6,384 bases of DNA from Cytophagales bacterium. Its GTDB lineage: Bacteria > Bacteroidota > Bacteroidia > Cytophagales > Cyclobacteriaceae. The position numbers and the translations under genes are program-made. This document shows positions 1-5,057 of the stretch, one piece after another. The stretch covers positions 1-6,384 of the forward strand of contig JAJCYL010000235.1 of the NCBI GenBank assembly GCA_029262955.1, given 5' to 3'. The notes beneath the pieces are model-generated. The model was not told where the DNA came from. It saw only the letters and a program-made list of their open reading frames with translations, and searched no databases. Positions within the stretch are counted from its first letter, which is position 1; each line of letters starts with the position of its first letter.

Positions 1-27
1 TTGAACTTTTGATAGCTCACCCTTTGT

Positions 28-134
28 CGTCATTCCTGACGTAGCGTAGCGGAGTTCAGGAATCTATGCTGTGAATGTCTCTTTCGAATAGATTCCTGTA
101 TTCATCTCCTGTCGTCGATTTCACAGGAATGACG
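28..134. repeat. Intergenic palindromic repeat element with three nested hairpins
   Basis: The outer ends are a perfect 11-bp inverted repeat, CGTCATTCCTG (28-38) and CAGGAATGACG (124-134). Inside, ATTCCTGA (32-39) pairs with TCAGGAAT (56-63), and CAGGAATCTAT (57-67) pairs perfectly with ATAGATTCCTG (88-98). A third arm can form between ATTCCTG (92-98) and CAGGAAT (124-130). The element can therefore fold as one long stem or as alternative smaller hairpins. No reading frame is apparent in it. Elements starting CGTCATTCCTG are, from general knowledge, frequent dispersed repeats in Bacteroidota and other genomes, so this is probably one copy of a REP- or MITE-like family. Copy number cannot be judged from one window. 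Nothing convincing was seen in the flanking bases 1-27 and 140-215. Confidence 0.8.
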
Positions 135-217
135 GTACGAGATTTAGAATACGTACACAAATGCTTTGTAGACATTTTGTTACCCTTATTGGGACAACCT
201 GATATTGGATAACTTCG

Positions 218-249
218 TTGGAAGGATCATTGTGAATCAAATAAATTTG
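218..249 (+). promoter_or_regulatory. Candidate Bacteroidota-type housekeeping promoter of the peroxiredoxin gene
   Basis: TAAATTTG (242-249) matches the TANNTTTG -7 element of Bacteroidota sigma-A promoters. A TTG at 218-220 lies 21 bp upstream of it, within the spacing range described for these promoters. Transcription would begin near 254-257, giving a leader of about 30 nt before the ATG at 286. No classical Shine-Dalgarno is visible in front of that ATG, only an A-rich stretch, which is usual in this phylum. The call rests on motif match alone. Confidence 0.5.
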
Positions 250-285
250 AAACAAGTATTTTTTTCATAGCAAAATTTTAAAAAA

Positions 286-921
286 ATGACACTAAGACTA
301 GGCGATGAGGCTCCAAATTTTGAAGCCACAACTACTGAAGGAGTTATCAACTTTCATAAATGGTTAGGAGATGGATGGGGAGTCCTTTTTTCACATCCGG
401 CAGATTTCACACCTGTTTGCACAACAGAGTTAGGTATGACCGCCAAGCTCAAGGACGAATTTTTATACCGTAATGTCAAGATAATCGCTTTGAGTGTTGA
501 TGGGATTGAATCTCACAAAGCCTGGATTAATGACATCAATGAAACTCAGGGAACGACAGTCAATTTTCCGATTATAGCTGATGAAGATCGAAAGATTTCG
601 GAGTTGTATGATATGATTCACCCTAATGCGGATGACAAATTGACGGTTCGTTCTGTATTTATTATTGGTCCCGACAAAAAAATCAAGTTGATGATTACAT
701 ATCCGGCATCGACCGGCAGGAACTTCAAAGAAATATTAAGGGTAATTGACTCACTTCAGCTTACGGCATACCATAAAGTAGCGACACCAGTGAATTGGGA
801 AAATGGTGAAGACTGTGTAATAGTTCCTGCAGTAAGTGATGAGGAAGCTGAAAAGGCTTTTCCTAAAGGTTTTAAAAAAGTAAAACCTTATTTGAGATTG
901 ACTCCACAACCAAATTTGTAA
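286..921 (+). CDS. 1-Cys peroxiredoxin, Prx6 class
   Basis: This 211-residue protein is a complete thiol peroxidase of the AhpC/TSA superfamily. It would reduce hydrogen peroxide and organic hydroperoxides in the cytoplasm, since no signal peptide is visible. The thioredoxin-fold core starts at residue 5. The active-site motif PADFTPVCTTE spans residues 38-48, with peroxidatic Cys45, Thr42 and Pro38, and Arg122 in VRSVFIIGP is the expected catalytic arginine. The C-terminal segment NWENGEDC through EEAEKAFPKGFKKVKPYLR (about 170-204) is typical of the Prx6 extension. Length and layout match Prx6 enzymes of roughly 210-225 residues, rather than the shorter typical 2-Cys Prx. Cys177 is the only other cysteine, and I would not assume it acts as a resolving cysteine. 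The ATG at 286 gives the usual N-terminus (LRLGDEAPNF). The gene stands alone between two palindromic repeat elements and is convergent with the next gene. No oxidative-stress regulator site was recognised. Confidence 0.96.
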   Translation: MTLRLGDEAPNFEATTTEGVINFHKWLGDGWGVLFSHPADFTPVCTTELGMTAKLKDEFLYRNVKIIALSVDGIESHKAWINDINETQGTTVNFPIIADEDRKISELYDMIHPNADDKLTVRSVFIIGPDKKIKLMITYPASTGRNFKEILRVIDSLQLTAYHKVATPVNWENGEDCVIVPAVSDEEAEKAFPKGFKKVKPYLRLTPQPNL

Positions 922-932
922 TTTAAAATCAA

Positions 933-1077
933 AGAGGCTGTCTTAAAAGCCTCTTGGTTGTCAGGTTGAGCCTGTCGCAACCTCGTTTATTACTCGTTTG
1001 AGAGACATTTCGACAAGCCTGCCTTGCAGGCTCAATGTGACAATTTTGTTAGTATTAAGGCTTTTGAGATAGCCTCT
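933..1077. repeat. Outer imperfect inverted repeat between two convergent genes
   Basis: A 20-bp arm beginning AGAGGCTGTC (933-952) is matched by an inverted copy ending GATAGCCTCT (1058-1077). I count 18 of 20 complementary positions. The left arm also folds on itself: AAGAGGCT (932-939) pairs with AGCCTCTT (948-955) around an 8-nt loop. It can therefore form either a local hairpin or a long cruciform. The element occupies the space between the peroxiredoxin stop (921) and the ATPase stop (1122). No U-tract follows the local hairpin, so it is not a textbook intrinsic terminator, although it may still slow transcription from both sides. Similar 'GAGGCTGTCTnAAAAG' repeats are, to my knowledge, common between genes in Bacteroidota. 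Confidence 0.75.
958..1043. repeat. Inner inverted repeat nested in the outer one
   Basis: TTGTCAGGTTGAGCCTG (958-974) is complementary at 15 of 17 positions to CAGGCTCAATGTGACAA (1027-1043). A perfect 6-bp stem with a 3-nt loop, GCCTGC-CTT-GCAGGC (1017-1031), sits in the right arm. This repeat lies entirely inside the 933-1077 inverted repeat. That is consistent with one small palindromic element inserted into another, or with a composite repeat that moves as one unit. It has no coding potential. Confidence 0.7.
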
Positions 1078-1121
1078 ATTTAATATCCCTGATGGTATTT
1101 GTTATAATCCGTAGTTACCAT

Positions 1122-2324
1122 TTACAGATACTTATAACCGGGGACAATACTAGCTGTCAACCCATTCTTGACAAAATGATCGTTTTGATTGAGAGTGACT
1201 ATAGTCCCACTCTTTAAATTGAAAAATTCAAGCGCCTCAAATAAACCGCTTAATTCCCTATCCATGTTATCCTGGTTTAGGTCAAAACAAACCTGAACAA
1301 CCTCACTAACAGCTCCCATTTCTGAAACAACAAAATCACACTCATGCTTCTCTGAGAAGTAATAGATCTCTTTGTTTTTCCTTCTTAGATGTAAAAAGAT
1401 AAGGTTCTCAAATTTTCGTCCCAAGTCCTCGGTAAAAGATGCCGAATTTGCACTTATCAATCCTGTATCGATAGCATAAACCTTCCTGGGGTTTACCAAT
1501 TGTTTTCTCAGTGAAAAGCTGAATTTGGGAACGAAGTGAAGTAGGTATGAATATTCCAGGTGTGACAGGTATTCCATAACAGTGCTTGTCGCCCCAACTT
1601 CAAAAAGCGTCTTTAGTCTATTTCCTGTGATGAGTTTCCCGACATTTGATACCAGGTAGAGGGCTAAGCGCTTTAGTGTTTTTACATCTCTGACCCCATA
1701 TCTAACGGCGATATCCCTGACCAAGATATCATCTAATAGGTTGTTGAGGATGTCATTCTCCTCACTTTTGACATACTCGGGAAAGCCACCTTTTTTTAAA
1801 TACTCTAGTAGAGTATGCTCATGAGGGTGTGATTTCTTGTAGGAGCAAAATTCATGGTAAGAGAATGGGAATAGTTCTTTCGTGATATGTCGTCCTGTTA
1901 ACTTGGTGCCCAGTTCTCTGCTGAGTAGTGAAGCATTAGAACCAGTTATGACGACTTTAAAGCCCTCATCCAATTTTTGACGGACATATCTTTCCCACTC
2001 TTCAATGATCTGTATTTCGTCAAAAAATAAGACTTTGCTATTTGAATTGGCGATGACTTCGTCCAGACGTGAGAAATCGTTTCTTTCAAAATCATATAAT
2101 CTGGTGTCTTCAAAGTTTAGGTAGAAAGCATTTTTGTATTTTTTAGTTAACAACTGGAACAATAATGTGCTTTTTCCGCAACGACGTACTCCAGACACAA
2201 TTAGCGCATGATTGAGCAGATCAGGAAGATCCTTCAATGCTTCTCTTTTTAATCCCGGGTCTTTTTGAAGAAGATTGTCTCGTTGAGTTTTGACAATCTG
2301 CGATATCGCTGACTGGAGTAGCAT
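1122..2324 (-). CDS. AAA-type ATPase with C-terminal DUF4143 domain
   Basis: This 400-residue protein belongs to the large, mostly uncharacterised family of stand-alone ATP-binding proteins with an AAA_14 N-terminus and a DUF4143 C-terminus. Counting from the ATG at 2324, Walker A is GVRRCGKST (45-53), Walker B is VLFFDEIQ (98-105, Asp102/Glu103), and a sensor-1-like TGSNA lies at 127-131. The family hallmarks LFPFSYHEF (151-159) and GGFPEY (179-184) are present. The C-terminal region (about 200-390) has the nuclease-like pattern FEN...ECDFVV, but the usual E-x-K triplet reads QVC (344-346). No substrate or partner is known and I assign no function. A longer frame begins at TTG 2360, but its first twelve codons cover the promoter. 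ATG 2324 is therefore the better start. The gene is monocistronic: a terminator lies upstream and a palindromic repeat downstream. Direct repeats overlap its promoter, suggesting tight regulation. Confidence 0.9.
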   Translation of the reverse strand: MLLQSAISQIVKTQRDNLLQKDPGLKREALKDLPDLLNHALIVSGVRRCGKSTLLFQLLTKKYKNAFYLNFEDTRLYDFERNDFSRLDEVIANSNSKVLFFDEIQIIEEWERYVRQKLDEGFKVVITGSNASLLSRELGTKLTGRHITKELFPFSYHEFCSYKKSHPHEHTLLEYLKKGGFPEYVKSEENDILNNLLDDILVRDIAVRYGVRDVKTLKRLALYLVSNVGKLITGNRLKTLFEVGATSTVMEYLSHLEYSYLLHFVPKFSFSLRKQLVNPRKVYAIDTGLISANSASFTEDLGRKFENLIFLHLRRKNKEIYYFSEKHECDFVVSEMGAVSEVVQVCFDLNQDNMDRELSGLFEALEFFNLKSGTIVTLNQNDHFVKNGLTASIVPGYKYL

Positions 2325-2328
2325 GGCA

Positions 2329-2360
2329 CAAATATAATGATGTTGTTTAATAAAATACAA
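2329..2360 (-). promoter_or_regulatory. Promoter of the DUF4143 ATPase gene, probably giving a leaderless or very short-leader mRNA
   Basis: On the minus strand TATATTTG (2336-2329) matches TANNTTTG, and TTG (2360-2358) lies 21 bp upstream, the same spacing as at the peroxiredoxin gene. Only four bases (TGCC) separate the -7 box from the ATG at 2324. The transcript should therefore start at or within a few bases of the start codon. This strongly disfavours the TTG start at 2360 and supports ATG 2324. The site is embedded in a 23-bp repeat array. Confidence 0.6.
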
Positions 2361-2413
2361 TAATGTAGTTTAGTAAACATCAATATTATTGTTTGCTAAA
2401 CAACAATAATATT
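2345..2413. repeat. Three tandem 23-bp direct repeats with dyad cores, probable operator array
   Basis: Three units begin at 2345, 2368 and 2391, exactly 23 bp apart. Each opens with an 11-bp dyad: GTTTAATAAAA, GTTTAGTAAAC and GTTTGCTAAAC. The last two are palindromic apart from the centre. Each unit also shares CAATA-T at positions 14-20. Units 2 and 3 agree at 19 of 23 positions, 1 and 3 at 17, and 1 and 2 at 16. The pattern continues in weaker form on both sides: 2330-2344 matches the end of unit 1 at 12 of 15 positions and contains the -7 box, and GTTGACAAA at 2414 may be a decayed fourth start. The array overlaps the -33 region, so I infer binding of a dimeric repressor or of the gene product itself. 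An incidental 13-bp inverted repeat (2381-2393 with 2402-2414) arises within it. Confidence 0.75.
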
Positions 2414-2419
2414 GTTGAC

Positions 2420-2446
2420 AAAAAAAACCCTGACATTGCCAGGGTT
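2420..2446 (-). terminator. Intrinsic terminator of the adaptor/ABC ATPase operon
   Basis: Read on the minus strand, AACCCTG (2446-2440) and CAGGGTT (2432-2426) form a 7-bp stem around a 7-nt loop, followed by an unbroken T run (2427-2420). It lies 24 bp past the stop of the ABC ATPase gene and shows that the operon ends there. The plus strand has no T run on its side, so the element is directional. It also separates the ATPase operon from the promoter of the DUF4143 gene. Confidence 0.9.
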
Positions 2447-2469
2447 CTTTAACGTATTCTGAGTTGACC

Positions 2470-3189
2470 TTAAACTAAGCTCTTATCCTTGGTATTGATG
2501 TTTTCAGAAACAATCTGACCATCAAACAGGTGTATAATTCTGTGTGCATACTCGGCGTCAATGGCTGAGTGAGTAACCATTATGACTGTAGTTCCCTGCT
2601 CATTGAGATCAGTGAGTAGAGTCATCACTTCCTGGCCGTTGGCCGAGTCCAGGTTACCAGTAGGCTCATCCGCAAGAATCAGTTTCGGATTTGCAACCAC
2701 TGCTCTTGATATCGCAACCCTTTGCTGCTGACCACCAGATAGCTGCTGAGGGAAGTGATTTTTTCTATGCATTATTTTCATTTGTTCCATTACTGCTTCT
2801 ACCCGCTTTTTTCTCTCCTGAGAGCTATGCTTGAGATAAATCAATGGAAGCTCGATGTTTTCATAAACTGTGAGTTCGTCGATTAGGTTAAAACTCTGGA
2901 AAACGAAGCCAATGTTATTTTTTCTTAAATCAGCTCTTTGCCTCTCTGAGTGGCCGGCTATCTCCTCCTCGAGAAAGTGAAGTTCACCCTCTGATGGATT
3001 ATCTAATAATCCCAGGATGTTAAGAAGGGTAGATTTACCACACCCGGAAGGACCCATGATGGCAACAAACTCGCCATGTCCAACTTCCATGTTCACACCT
3101 GCCAATGCGGTGGTTTCAATTTCATCGGTGTAATAAAACTTCTTCAGGTCTTTCGTTCTGATTAGTTTTTTGTTTTCTGCGTTTTCCAT
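2470..3189 (-). CDS. ABC transporter ATP-binding protein, MacB/LolD-type
   Basis: This 239-residue cytoplasmic ATPase would drive a type VII (MacB/LolD/FtsE-like) ABC system. These are mechanotransmission exporters or lipoprotein extractors that work with FtsX-fold permeases. All nucleotide-binding motifs are intact: Walker A GPSGCGKST (46-54), Q-loop Gln98, signature LSGGQ (150-154) followed by QQR, Walker B LILADE (170-175), D-loop NLD (179-181) and H-loop His207. The stretch DEPTGNLDSANG is characteristic of the MacB/LolD branch. Length is normal for the family. The ATG at 3189 is the natural start, just before the conserved LIRTKDLKKFYY strand. It follows the adaptor gene by 89 bp with no recognisable promoter in the gap, so the two are probably cotranscribed. 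A terminator follows directly, and no permease gene accompanies it in this window. The exact substrate cannot be read from the ATPase. Confidence 0.95.
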   Translation of the reverse strand: MENAENKKLIRTKDLKKFYYTDEIETTALAGVNMEVGHGEFVAIMGPSGCGKSTLLNILGLLDNPSEGELHFLEEEIAGHSERQRADLRKNNIGFVFQSFNLIDELTVYENIELPLIYLKHSSQERKKRVEAVMEQMKIMHRKNHFPQQLSGGQQQRVAISRAVVANPKLILADEPTGNLDSANGQEVMTLLTDLNEQGTTVIMVTHSAIDAEYAHRIIHLFDGQIVSENINTKDKSLV

Positions 3190-3278
3190 TTTGACTATTT
3201 GATTTTTTAGGTGGTTCTATTTAGACACTTATTTGACTCTCATTTGATATTAAAGGTTACTGAGCTGGTTTAAAAAAG

Positions 3279-4532
3279 TTACTCTTTAAATACTAATCTG
3301 TCCTTGTCCTCATAACCATCATAGCTAGAGACAACAACTCTTTCTCCAGGTTGCAAACCCTCCAAAACTTCATAATACCTGGGATTTTGACGACCAAGTC
3401 TGATACTGCGACGTGTTGCGAAATCGTCAGAATCATTAACTACAAATATCCAGTTGCCCCCGGTAGTTTGATAAAAACTGCCTCGGGGGATCTGGATGGC
3501 TTGCACATTTTCACTTAATTGTAGCTTTATCTGCAACGTTTGTCCCCTTCTGATACCAGAAGGAATGTCACCGACGAAAGCCATATCAACATTAAACATT
3601 CCGTTATTGACCTCGGAGTATATCTTAGTAATTTTTAAATCGTATGTGGTGCCTGCCAGGTCAAAAGACCCGCCCAGATCTTCATAGATCCTAGTGATGT
3701 AGTGTTCATCAATTGGTGTTCTAACCTTGAAAGCTGCATAATCATCAATTTGTCCAATATTTTGACCTGGGGCTACTGACTCTCCTACTTCGGCATTAAT
3801 GTTTGAGAGTCTGCCACTGATTGGTGCTCGAACATAGAGGTTGTCTAAACTGGACTTAATCATTTCTAAGTTGTTCGCTGTTCTGTCAAGTGTTGCTTCC
3901 GCTTGTTTTATCTGAATCACCGCATTTAACGAATCAAACTTGTTACTCTCGATTTGAATTTCTCTCGATGCTTTTAGTCTATCATATTCACGTTTGGCGT
4001 TAAAAAATTCCTGCTCTGAGATTACTTTCTCCTCATAGAGCTCATGGCTTCTTTCATAAATATCCCTGGCCTGATCAATCTGAAAATCAAGTTCTGTTAT
4101 TTGTCGCTTTAAATTGAATTGATTTTGTTGAAGGCTGAGTTTTGTGTTTTCAAGACTGTTGATCAGAATAAAAGCTTGAGTTTCTTCCCTAATAAAACTC
4201 TGGAGAAGGTTGCTATTAGCCAATTTCATGATTGTATCACCTTTTTCAACTTTGATACCTCCCTCAGTAAATTTTTTCTCTACTACACCGCCCTCAATTG
4301 CATCCAATCTGATGGTTTTAATAGGCTGTACCGTACCATCTTGAGGTATAAATTCTCTAAACTCGCCACTATGAACTTCGGCAATATTTATCTTATCAAC
4401 CGATACATTCAGTTTGGACCCTTTATCAGCAAAAATGAAACTGTAAAGAACAAATAGGACAAAGACTGTTCCCCCTCCATACATCAGGATCTTGCTAAGT
4501 GTCCATTTCTTCTTTTTAATTTGCTTATCCAT
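3279..4532 (-). CDS. Periplasmic adaptor / membrane fusion protein (HlyD/MacA/RND-adaptor type)
   Basis: This 417-residue protein would link an inner-membrane transporter to an outer-membrane channel. Counting from ATG 4532, residues 1-14 are basic and 15-35 form one membrane anchor (KILMYGGGTVFVLFVLY), with the rest periplasmic. A first half-lipoyl region covers about 65-110 (DGTVQP...GGVVEKKFTEGGIKVEKGD). A helical hairpin rich in Gln, Glu and Lys covers about 115-228, and the second lipoyl half is LYVRAPISGRLSNINAEVGESVAPG (232-256). Beta-barrel and membrane-proximal domains follow, ending in GLQPGERVVVSSYDGYEDKDRLVF. Overall order and length fit MacA-like adaptors of tripartite exporters. 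An in-frame TTG at 4535 precedes the ATG, and I prefer the ATG. The gene is first in the operon with the ABC ATPase and is transcribed away from the sigma-54 regulator gene. Substrate unknown. Confidence 0.93.
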   Translation of the reverse strand: MDKQIKKKKWTLSKILMYGGGTVFVLFVLYSFIFADKGSKLNVSVDKINIAEVHSGEFREFIPQDGTVQPIKTIRLDAIEGGVVEKKFTEGGIKVEKGDTIMKLANSNLLQSFIREETQAFILINSLENTKLSLQQNQFNLKRQITELDFQIDQARDIYERSHELYEEKVISEQEFFNAKREYDRLKASREIQIESNKFDSLNAVIQIKQAEATLDRTANNLEMIKSSLDNLYVRAPISGRLSNINAEVGESVAPGQNIGQIDDYAAFKVRTPIDEHYITRIYEDLGGSFDLAGTTYDLKITKIYSEVNNGMFNVDMAFVGDIPSGIRRGQTLQIKLQLSENVQAIQIPRGSFYQTTGGNWIFVVNDSDDFATRRSIRLGRQNPRYYEVLEGLQPGERVVVSSYDGYEDKDRLVFKE

Positions 4533-4563
4533 CAATTCACATTTATATCAGTGTTCTGCATAT

Positions 4564-4579
4564 TCCAATTAGGATGCCA
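4564..4579 (-). promoter_or_regulatory. Candidate sigma-54 promoter of the adaptor/ABC ATPase operon
   Basis: The minus strand reads TGGCATCCTAATTGGA, against the sigma-54 consensus TGGCAC-N5-TTGCW. The -24 GG and the -12 TTG are present with correct spacing; the one key deviation is G for C in the -12 GC. Transcription would start about 12 bases downstream, near 4554, leaving a leader of about 22 nt before ATG 4532. No TANNTTTG box was found on this strand between 4533 and 4740. The divergent neighbour is a sigma-54 activator, which makes this promoter type plausible. Confidence 0.5.
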
Positions 4580-4647
4580 CTATTCGTATAACACTGATTA
4601 TCAGGCAGTTAATTGAATATTAAATTTTCTTGGGACGATTGCTGTGT

Positions 4648-4670
4648 ACAGTATGGAACAGTAAGTGTTC
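4648..4670. promoter_or_regulatory. Possible activator-binding site upstream of the sigma-54-like promoter
   Basis: ACAGTA occurs at 4648-4653 and again at 4658-4663, ten bases apart and so on the same face of the helix. It overlaps a small dyad, GAACA-GTAAG-TGTTC (4656-4670). The site lies about 100 bp upstream of the predicted operon transcription start, a usual distance for an NtrC-type enhancer site. This is inferred from position and symmetry only. Confidence 0.25.
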
Positions 4671-4699
4671 GTTATTGACCATTGGTTTGAGAGCGTAGT

Positions 4700-4735
4700 A
4701 AAAAAAAAGGGTTCAGGAAACTACTCGCTGAACCC
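4700..4735 (-). terminator. Strong minus-strand intrinsic terminator with no gene before it
   Basis: On the minus strand GGGTTCAG (4735-4728) pairs perfectly with CTGAACCC (4716-4709 read in that direction) around an 11-nt loop, followed by nine T residues (4708-4700). On the plus strand there is no T run after the hairpin, so it acts leftwards. No minus-strand gene is recognisable between 4736 and 5057, so it would end a non-coding or antisense transcript from that region, or attenuate or insulate the adaptor operon. Confidence 0.8.
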
Positions 4736-5057
4736 CAAGGTCAAAAACTCAAAATAAAAAGGACTAATCAAATCTTAATCCACAACAACACTTAAATATA
4801 GTGATTAATCTCGAAAACAAAATAGGGGTAAATCAAAAAAGTTGAGACTCCGATGCTATTGGTCGGGTGGTTGTCATTTTAGTTCAAATGGTGATGATTG
4901 AATTTTAATTAAACTAGATTAACTTGTGTCCGTTATTGAGACAGTTGCTTAGAGGTCATGTGATCGTATTAGGAGTAAAAAGGCCCATTATGATAAAATA
5001 TGACACTTTATAATATTTGGCACCGTTTGTGAATCATTTACATAAGAACTAATTGAC
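4736..5057. other. Non-coding divergent control region
   Basis: This AT-rich stretch separates the adaptor operon from the response regulator. I looked for reading frames on both strands. Every ATG-initiated frame I followed ends within about 15 codons (for example from 4853 on the plus strand and 4987 on the minus strand). No tRNA, CRISPR or obvious long repeat is present. The right end contains the candidate promoter elements of the regulator gene (TATAAT at 5009-5014 and TGGCAC at 5018-5023). An uncharacterised small RNA ending at the 4700-4735 terminator remains possible. Confidence 0.6.
5018..5032 (+). promoter_or_regulatory. Weak candidate promoter of the response-regulator gene
   Basis: TGGCAC (5018-5023) is a perfect sigma-54 -24 half, but at the correct distance the -12 half reads GTGA instead of TTGC, keeping only the conserved G and one T. 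If used, transcription would start near 5044, just before the GTG at 5058. Alternatively TATAATATTTG (5009-5019) resembles a housekeeping -10/-7 element, one base off TANNTTTG, with no TTG at proper spacing. Either could serve; neither is strong. Confidence 0.25.

Noticed and set aside
135..197. Small hairpins GTACG/CGTAC (135-156), ACAAA/TTTGT (157-169) and TTGT..CCC/GGG..ACAA (177-197) as a riboswitch or operator
   Set aside because: Each stem is only 5-7 pairs and they lie upstream of the predicted transcription start, so they would not be in the leader; no known motif recognised.
1092..1121. ATGGTA/TACCAT inverted repeat just past the ATPase stop as a terminator
   Set aside because: Six weak base pairs around an 18-nt loop with no T run; probably chance.
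2325..2360. Twelve-codon N-terminal extension of the DUF4143 ATPase from a TTG
   Set aside because: These codons coincide with the -33 and -7 promoter elements and part of the repeat array, and the residues do not resemble the family N-terminus.
2381..2414. 13-bp perfect inverted repeat as a terminator
   Set aside because: The stem is nearly all A/T and has no following T run; it arises from the dyads and A/T blocks of the 23-bp repeats, and a much better terminator lies at 2420-2446.
3190..3278. Separate promoter for the ABC ATPase gene in the 89-bp gap
   Set aside because: No TANNTTTG or -24/-12 element was found on the minus strand there, and no terminator follows the adaptor gene; cotranscription is simpler.
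3496..3687. Plus-strand open frame of 63 codons
   Set aside because: It lies wholly antisense within the adaptor gene, and its product shows no recognisable domain; a shadow frame.
4119..4457. Plus-strand open frame of 112 codons
   Set aside because: Antisense to the adaptor gene's coiled-coil and N-terminal coding region; composition reflects the complementary strand and there is no family resemblance.
4533..4535. TTG as the adaptor start codon
   Set aside because: An ATG follows immediately in frame and is the more likely start; the difference is one residue.
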